From assembly GCA_004352715.1 (NCBI GenBank), contig SCFE01000056.1, forward strand, positions 1,568,750 to 1,632,749: a stretch of DNA of 64,000 nt. The letters are read 5' to 3'. Below the pieces are notes generated by a model, which worked only from the letters and a program-made list of their open reading frames with translations, did no database searches and was not told the DNA's origin. Position 1 is the stretch's first letter. Each line of letters opens with the position of its first letter. The position numbers and the translations under genes were made by a program. Source of the stretch: Hofstenia miamia. Lineage: Eukaryota > Xenacoelomorpha > Acoela. This document shows positions 58,501 through 64,000 of this stretch, piece after piece.

Positions 58501-61500
58501 TCGGATAAAAATCTTTTCTGACGTTTGTACCTTTACTGTAAATATTTATAAAAAAATTGCTTTCCTCATTAAAAAGTAGTTTCGGTAAGAACAAATATCT
58601 ATTTGTAACCAGTTAAAAAGCCACAAACCATCCTATATAATTGTGTTAAACAAAGTGGGAGGTGGCAATTGACTTCTAAGCTATTTAACCATATTCTTCA
58701 CAGGTTGGCTGAACTTTTCACCACACTAAATGTAGTTTTACACATTCTGTGAAAATTTTAGGGCGAAAGCATTTTTTTCCAATGAATTATGACTATTTTG
58801 TAAACGGTGATTGAAATTTATTTTAATAAAGAAATATTAAAACGACTAGACAAAAACAAAAAATACTGACAACAGCATTGTTTTAGGTTATTACTAGACC
58901 TTATTATTTTTCTTTTGAATAGAAAAGTATTAACAGTTGACCAAAAATAATAATCATTTTGACAAAACATCTTTAGCATTTTTATCATTTTTTGCAAAAA
59001 ATGCGGACGTCAACAAAATCTCTTTCTAAAATTTTATTTATCTTCTTATCCCATATTGCCTTTGTGCCAAACTTCATGAAAATAGCATTCATACTGTATT
59101 TTCCGGCCAATAAGCCGATTTTCTGAACCTAATTTTTTAACTTTATTTCGCAGGGTCGACTTATTGGGCGAACAAGTTGCATTTTATGTGGCCGCGCGGT
59201 GCCGCCGTAAGTAAAGTTACATCTACATTAAAATATACTCTACAAATACCGTGAAATAACATTTATAAAAGGTACAAACGGTACTTGAATAAACAGTAAT
59301 AAAATTTTGATTAAACGAAAAACGATAATGAATAAAATCATCAACATCAAAAAAATAAAATTATAATAGCTAACGCAATTTCTCTACCTCAATTGGACTC
59401 TGTGTAAAAACCCTCATTTTCAGACGAAAACAATAGACTCGGATTATTGGAAAGATCAGCTTATTGGCCGGAAAATACGGTATATCAAAAATAAACCTGG
59501 GGTATTTTTAGCCCTTCCTCTTATAAAGCCAACGTACATAAAAAAGGTTGTAAGGACTAGAGTTAATATTAAGATGTTTTGTTCCCATAAGTAAGAGGGC
59601 AGAATTTATTAACAATTTATGATCTATTTTATTATGTCAGCTTCCATTTAATTGTAAAGCGTCATATACAAATTAAAAAGAATTATTGTAAACGCCAACT
59701 GTTTTATAAGAAAACTGATTATATAGAGAAAACCACAATTAAACGTGGAATAACACATGTCTAAGCTAACCAAAATTTTTCATCATTCGAAATACCATTC
59801 TATTTGTCTACGTCATTAAAATATTTTCTTTAGAACGAAAACGATGGCGAGCCAGATTCTAAAAAAATCAAACTTGAAAAATCAGATGATGCCAAAAAAT
59901 CGAAGCGAAATAAAGGTATTTAAAGAATGACTTGAGAATATTTTTACATGTCGTTTAGATGCTAAGAGAATGACATTTGATCCTTACCTTCTGTTGTCGT
60001 TTGTCTACTTTGATCAGAACCACGTCGGTTACCTGCACGAAAATGATTTAACCTCCATCATCAATTGCCTTGGTCTTAAACTTTCTAGAGCGCAGGTAAA
60101 ATCAAATTTTCTGACTTTGGATTTCAATGTTTGATATTCGAATAACCGGATGCTCACATTTTTATTGTTTTTTTAATTAATGAAGTTTCGAAGTCTTGTT
60201 AATTGTCGATTAGAAATAGTTTCATTCTCGTCCATTCAATTTATTTTTAATCTGACATTTTTGTCATTCTTGTTTTTATTTGTCTTGTACTTATATGCTA
60301 TATAGCATTGACGTCCTGTTTCTTGTTTATTTGTGCTATAAATATAAATATTTTAAAATATTTATTGCTTATATTTAGACTCGTAAATTGGTTTCAAAAA
60401 TTTCTGGAAAGTCAGATAAACTTGAATACCGGCAATTAACAGATAAAATCCTGGAGGACCTTGCTCCTGATGTTTCGTCGGAAGCAGCGGTTGTTTGTAA
60501 AGAAGAGCAAACCGAGGAGGCAGATACAAATGAAAGTGATCAGCAGGAAAAGGAGGCCGTGAAATCCGAAGAAGCTATGGATACTGAACAGGCAACGGAA
60601 AATAATACTGAAGACGAGATTGTTTCTGCGATAGAAGACACCGACACTGTTGAAGATGTTGAGAACAAAGACAATGAGGAAGTTGCTATACCTGAAAAAA
60701 TCGAAAATCCAATGGGTATTACATCAAAAATTTCTGCAGCATAAATTTATATTTTCTTTTCAAAGATTGAAATTGAATTGGATATTTTGAAAATTCCTAT
60801 TCTCACCCCAAATTGCGCCTTTTCACATTATCAGTCTAGTAAAAAAATTATTAACTTGAAATATTGACACATTTATTGCTGAATGCGCTCTCATGTAATT
60901 GTGAACATTTATGCTAAAATGTTACTGTGCTTGTAGTACTTGTAAATTTTTATTGAAAATTCCAATGTTGTAATTCAAATAATCTTTGTCTAAAGTCTTG
61001 GGCCCTATTCAATTACGTCGTGTGCAATATCAAATAACATGATGAATAAATCCTAACCGATTTTTAAAAGCTTCTGCGCAGTTTAGGCCTAAGTTTGTTT
61101 AAAAATTAATTGGATCGCTGATAATTATTTTCTTATATTTATTTCAAATTTCTGTGCCGTTGAACCATTGATCGTCTTAATTTTCCATAAATGAATTAAA
61201 TATTTATTCGAACAATATTTCGATTTAATTATGCTGCTTTTTATTACAACTACATCACATGAATTGTGTACATTTAGGAAATCTGGTTTATTTCGAAGCA
61301 CCTGAATCTTCTTCGCCCGAAACTTCGGCCGTTTCAAGATTTGTCGAGTACAATGGAATGGCAATTGATTTGGAAAATGTATTAACTCGTTTGGATTCCA
61401 GTGAAAAAACCAGAATTGCGCTTGAAACCTCTTCTGAAACCTATAGAATGGAAACTGGTAAGCTTTTCGGGTTTTTGAAATTTTTCACATTTTAATTTAA

Positions 61501-61659
61501 GTCATCAGTTCTTTAATTGGAATATCAATTTAGAAAAGTTGAAAGAGCAGTTGCAGCGACGAGAACGGGAAATTACCACATTGAAAACTGATTTAAAAGA
61601 TACGAAAGATAAACATAAGCAATCTTTGGACGATACTAAGGGTTTGAAAACAGTACAAG
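45187..61659 (+). CDS. CCAR1: Cell division cycle and apoptosis regulator 1 (CCAR1), 17 coding exons seen, 3' end missing
   Basis: Exons (coding): 45187-45306, 45352-45503, 53613-53755, 53870-53917, 54187-54538, 54680-54821, 55313-55520, 55648-55792, 55879-56206, 56314-56376, 56474-56743, 57425-57727, 59834-59915, 59959-60095, 60379-60715, 61278-61457, 61534-61659; all in phase, about 1045 residues (human about 1150). Domains: S1-like (about 73-130; TNLHDTFGIIDDEVFFQL, then PFKWNA), Arg/Asp-rich low-complexity (142-255), a PELKRRY-x-KLYIPSDF segment, inactive-Nudix DBC1 domain (about 320-475), SAP DNA-binding motif (570-603; VAELKAELESRGLSPKGLKK), a SGKFECYTMSLSSLLDY block (about 680), EF-hand-like (about 785-831; YFDQNHVGYL), acidic tail and C-terminal coiled coil. 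The SAP motif separates CCAR1 from CCAR2. CCAR1 is a nuclear coactivator and splicing cofactor. The exon at 55879 has no good GT donor; GC (AAG|GCATTT) is the in-phase choice. The end lies beyond the gaps. Confidence 0.93.
47960..48995 (-). pseudogene. LINE reverse transcriptase fragment (R2/NeSL-like type), intronic
   Basis: The best frame (48447-48959) reads HLWYMDDLKINVSSR, with the RT catalytic pair as MDD, then FRSGKCATVTMTR, YKYLGVIERD and DVDRMYITRHKGGKD. After a frame change it continues with MHGEYWRN and WLKKPGLKRETEALI near 48170-48300. This order (HL-YMDDLK, KCA, YLG, DVDRLY-PR-GG-GL, LHGQ, W-L..TE) is that of a LINE group close to R2/NeSL in my recollection; the clade is not certain. 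N-terminal RT blocks are missing. It is antisense to CCAR1. Confidence 0.72.
49582..50292. mobile_element. TTAA-flanked MITE, 711 bp
   Basis: Inverted ends GGTAGAATTAGTGG (49582) and CCACTAATTCTACC (ending 50292) match perfectly over 14 bases. TTAA lies directly outside both (49578-49581 and 50293-50296). TTAA duplication indicates a piggyBac- or Kolobok-type element. The alternative reading, TA plus AGG.., would make it Tc1/mariner-like. No coding frame. Confidence 0.8.
51485..51575. repeat. Diverged end of the (TA)n/CTTTGTAA element family
   Basis: A TA tract leads into GTGCGCTTTGTAATTCTAGTTTC, then GTGCAGTTTGTAA and GTGCGCTTTGTAAC. Order and spacing match the left end at 28317-28430 (GGGCCCTTTGTAATCGCAGTTTC and so on). 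Confidence 0.6.
51684..52089. repeat. Tandem repeat, 173-193-bp unit, with (TA)n inside each unit
   Basis: The block TAGTAGGCCATG..TCAGACTAC starts at about 51687, 51860 and 52053. Each unit continues with TTATCTAGATGTAATTT, GAATGCACTAGGTGCGAAG and TTACCGATTATTCCC, then a TA tract of variable length. The third unit runs into an N gap (52090-52543) that ends in more TA repeats, so further units are probably unassembled. Confidence 0.85.
52090..52575. repeat. Gap followed by (TA)n
   Basis: 454 Ns and a TA tract (52544-52574), probably the continuation of the tandem array. Frames crossing it are not genes. Confidence 0.8.
55572..55597 (+). other. Perfect 11-bp hairpin in a 127-bp CCAR1 intron
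   Basis: CAAGGCTACCT, a 4-base loop AAAC, then AGGTAGCCTTG. It lies in the short intron 55521-55647 and could bring the splice sites closer or simply be a small palindrome. Confidence 0.6.
58183..58538. mobile_element. Possible pogo/Tigger-type MITE relic
   Basis: TA-CAGTAGAATTCC on the left and the complement TA-CAGTAAAGGTAC on the right share CAGTA ends. Internal ATTAGGT-GTTCGGA motifs appear on both sides. The terminal match is short and the call is tentative. Confidence 0.35.
59094..59480. mobile_element. MITE with 24-bp inverted ends, 387 bp
   Basis: Left CTGTATTTTCCGGCCAATAA and the complement of the right end, CCGTATTTTCCGGCCAATAA, differ only at the second base and continue as GC. 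TA borders both ends. The TACNGTATTTTCC-type terminus belongs to a widespread animal MITE group and resembles, loosely, the element at 32839-33367. Confidence 0.82.
60716..60744 (+). other. Potential short CCAR1 isoform end
   Basis: If the donor at 60716 is not used, the frame reads on for 9 codons (ITSKISAA-type tail) to a TAA ending 60744. An AATAAA lies near 61045. This would make a protein lacking the C-terminal coiled coil. The spliced reading into 61278 is the conserved form. Confidence 0.35.
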
Positions 61660-62463
61660 GTACAGTGTTATTATTATTTTAAAACCAGTTTTAAAAAATT
61701 GGGCTTAGTTGTCATTTGTAACAAAATTGAAGTCTTAGGTAAGATGTAGGTAAGATGTTGCTGTTTATTAATTTACATCAGTGTGTGCATGTACGTAGTC
61801 GTTTTGGTACTTCAATACTTTTAATGCAATTATTTGCATCTTTTATGAAAATCATTTCATTGAACTTTATATTCAACATCTATAATATATTTCGAAAGAA
61901 TGATTTAATTGCAAGCAATGCTTTTTGCTTCATAACAGACTTGTCAACGAGCCAAGCTGAGCCGAGCCGACCTTGAACACAGTATTTGATATACAACGAG
62001 CCTATTTTAGGTAAAGCAAGCTTATAGTTCTGCTTGTTAATTTAATTATGGAGATTTTTCTTATTTTTTGCAGTCAGTATGCTTTTCCTATAATCTTATT
62101 TGAGAAATGTTTATTAAATAATAGGAAGAGCTATTTAGAAAATTCTTTGAGCACAGTATTTTTAAAAAAAATACANNNNNNNNNNNNNNNNNNNNNNNNN
62201 NNNNNNNNNNNNNNNNNNNNNNNNNNNNNNNNNNNNNNNNNNNNNNNNNNNNNNNNNNNNNNNNNNNNNNNNNNNNNNNNNNNNNNNNNNNNNNNNNNNN
62301 NNNNNNNNNNNNNNNNNNNNNNNNNNNNNNNNNNNNNNNNNNNNNNNNNNNNNNNNNNNNNNNNNNNNNNNNNNNNNNNNNNNNNNNNNNNNNNNNNNNN
62401 NNNNNNNNNNNNNNNNNNNNNNNNNGGAAAACATCTTTAAAGAGTAAGATTAACTTGAAAAAA
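61660..62463. other. Downstream CCAR1 intron with gap
   Basis: Intronic or flanking sequence, interrupted by Ns at 62176-62425. The remaining CCAR1 exon(s), beginning with two bases that complete the split codon at 61659, were not identified. Confidence 0.5.
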
Positions 62464-62805
62464 TCACTTGCGGCACTCTTCACATTGAAAATGAATATCT
62501 TTTGACCTCTTGTTACACTTGCCACATATCCAATGATGGCACCGAGTACACTGCAGCCAATCAGGTCCGGTATAGGTCTCATAAGCACTCTGGCAGGAGA
62601 AGCAGGAATTCTCTTCGTCGTTGTCCTTGTCGGATTCATCGTCCTCACTCGATGAATCGACTATACAGCTCGGTATCTTCCACGACTGCCAGTAGATTGG
62701 GATGATCCACCAGATGCGCACCTTCCTGAAGGTCCAGCAACTTCTGTCTCAGTGGCCAAATCTAGGCCAGGGAGAATCTTCGGCCCTCTTTTCTTGATTG
62801 TCTCC
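62464..62805 (-). pseudogene. Transposase C-terminal zinc finger (pogo/Tigger-like) relic
   Basis: The minus strand encodes an acidic-Ser linker (DSSSEDDESDKDNDEE) and a Cys/His cluster: CFSC, then WLQCTRCHHWICGKC, then CEEC, ending KCRK-like at 62464. This PHD-like pattern is common at the C-terminus of pogo/Tigger-type transposases. Upstream, in another frame, IKKRGPKILPGLDLA is compatible with the same protein after a frameshift near 62660. The DDE core would lie in the gap beyond 62806. A host PHD-finger gene is the alternative. Confidence 0.5.
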
Positions 62806-63830
62806 NNNNNNNNNNNNNNNNNNNNNNNNNNNNNNNNNNNNNNNNNNNNNNNNNNNNNNNNNNNNNNNNNNNNNNNNNNNNNNNNNNNNNNNNNNNNNNN
62901 NNNNNNNNNNNNNNNNNNNNNNNNNNNNNNNNNNNNNNNNNNNNNNNNNNNNNNNNNNNNNNNNNNNNNNNNNNNNNNNNNNNNNNNNNNNNNNNNNNNN
63001 NNNNNNNNNNNNNNNNNNNNNNNNNNNNNNNNNNNNNNNNNNNNNNNNNNNNNNNNNNNNNNNNNNNNNNNNNNNNNNNNNNNNNNNNNNNNNNNNNNNN
63101 NNNNNNNNNNNNNNNNNNNNNNNNNNNNNNNNNNNNNNNNNNNNNNNNNNNNNNNNNNNNNNNNNNNNNNNNNNNNNNNNNNNNNNNNNNNNNNNNNNNN
63201 NNNNNNNNNNNNNNNNNNNNNNNNNNNNNNNNNNNNNNNNNNNNNNNNNNNNNNNNNNNNNNNNNNNNNNNNNNNNNNNNNNNNNNNNNNNNNNNNNNNN
63301 NNNNNNNNNNNNNNNNNNNNNNNNNNNNNNNNNNNNNNNNNNNNNNNNNNNNNNNNNNNNNNNNNNNNNNNNNNNNNNNNNNNNNNNNNNNNNNNNNNNN
63401 NNNNNNNNNNNNNNNNNNNNNNNNNNNNNNNNNNNNNNNNNNNNNNNNNNNNNNNNNNNNNNNNNNNNNNNNNNNNNNNNNNNNNNNNNNNNNNNNNNNN
63501 NNNNNNNNNNNNNNNNNNNNNNNNNNNNNNNNNNNNNNNNNNNNNNNNNNNNNNNNNNNNNNNNNNNNNNNNNNNNNNNNNNNNNNNNNNNNNNNNNNNN
63601 NNNNNNNNNNNNNNNNNNNNNNNNNNNNNNNNNNNNNNNNNNNNNNNNNNNNNNNNNNNNNNNNNNNNNNNNNNNNNNNNNNNNNNNNNNNNNNNNNNNN
63701 NNNNNNNNNNNNNNNNNNNNNNNNNNNNNNNNNNNNNNNNNNNNNNNNNNNNNNNNNNNNNNNNNNNNNNNNNNNNNNNNNNNNNNNNNNNNNNNNNNNN
63801 NNNNNATATATATATATATATATAGATACC
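62806..63830. other. 1000-N gap followed by (TA)n
   Basis: Exactly 1000 Ns (62806-63805), a placeholder length, followed by a TA tract to about 63823. The remaining 170 bases to the window end show no feature. Confidence 0.9.
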
Positions 63831-64000
63831 TAAAGTCGAATAATATAAGTCATATTCAAGTGCTAATGAGTTTTTAGCAATTGTACCTCAACATATGATC
63901 TAATCCTTCCACTTAGTCCTTTCACAACAAGGTGTGCTTTTCTAGCAAAAAATGCTTGTTTTTTTTGCACAAATCTGTTTGGCCACAAAGGGAAATTTTT

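Larger units (their letters stand above)
57728..59833 (+). other. 2.1-kb CCAR1 intron with two MITEs
   Basis: The intron between the SGKFECYTMS exon and the lysine-rich exon carries TA-bordered elements at 58183-58538 and 59094-59480. The remainder shows no feature. Confidence 0.8.

Overview
This window is animal nuclear DNA: AT-rich, intron-containing and dense in transposons. Three host protein genes can be read, all on the plus strand: a histidine acid phosphatase (3.4-7.7 kb, at least four coding exons), an intronless DRC2/CCDC65 axonemal protein (10.27-11.8 kb), and a CCAR1 orthologue (45.2 kb to beyond 61.66 kb, 17 coding exons seen). A DRC2 gene implies motile cilia or flagella. The mix of Tc1/mariner-IS630, hAT, TTAA-type, LINE and LTR elements suggests an invertebrate metazoan. 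I cannot name the phylum from sequence alone. No tRNA, rRNA, CRISPR array or bacterial-type operon was seen.

Layout. 0-3.4 kb: repeats and a Tc1/mariner-type transposase fragment. 3.4-8.1 kb: acid phosphatase gene. 8.1-10.2 kb: repeats, including an inverted-repeat element and a gap-flanking duplication. 10.2-11.9 kb: DRC2. 12.0-17.4 kb: a minus-strand LINE relic that appears to have been broken by a 1262-bp hAT element (exact 8-bp target duplication), a broken transposase, a 913-bp TA-flanked element and an 892-bp long-TIR MITE. 17.6-44.9 kb: a CpG-poor transposon island holding a gag-protease relic, a hAT transposase relic, a (TA)n/GGGCCC element, and a LINE split by a young multi-LTR retrotransposon (34038-42812, ATGA target duplication). 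That LTR element itself holds a second LINE fragment and a solo LTR. 45-61.7 kb: CCAR1, with an 8.1-kb second coding intron full of mobile elements. 61.7-64 kb: gaps and a transposase zinc-finger relic.

The host genes do not form an evident pathway: one is secretory or lysosomal, one axonemal, one a nuclear transcription and splicing coactivator. The most notable structure is the nesting of mobile elements, which gives a relative insertion order. Several apparent duplications beside N gaps are more likely unmerged contig ends than biology. I found no clear new defence or regulatory system. The strongest candidates for undescribed biology are the (TA)n-bounded GGGCCCTTTGTAA element family, a 913-bp TA-flanked element carrying an unrecognised reading frame, and a hint of spliced-leader trans-splicing at the gene starts.
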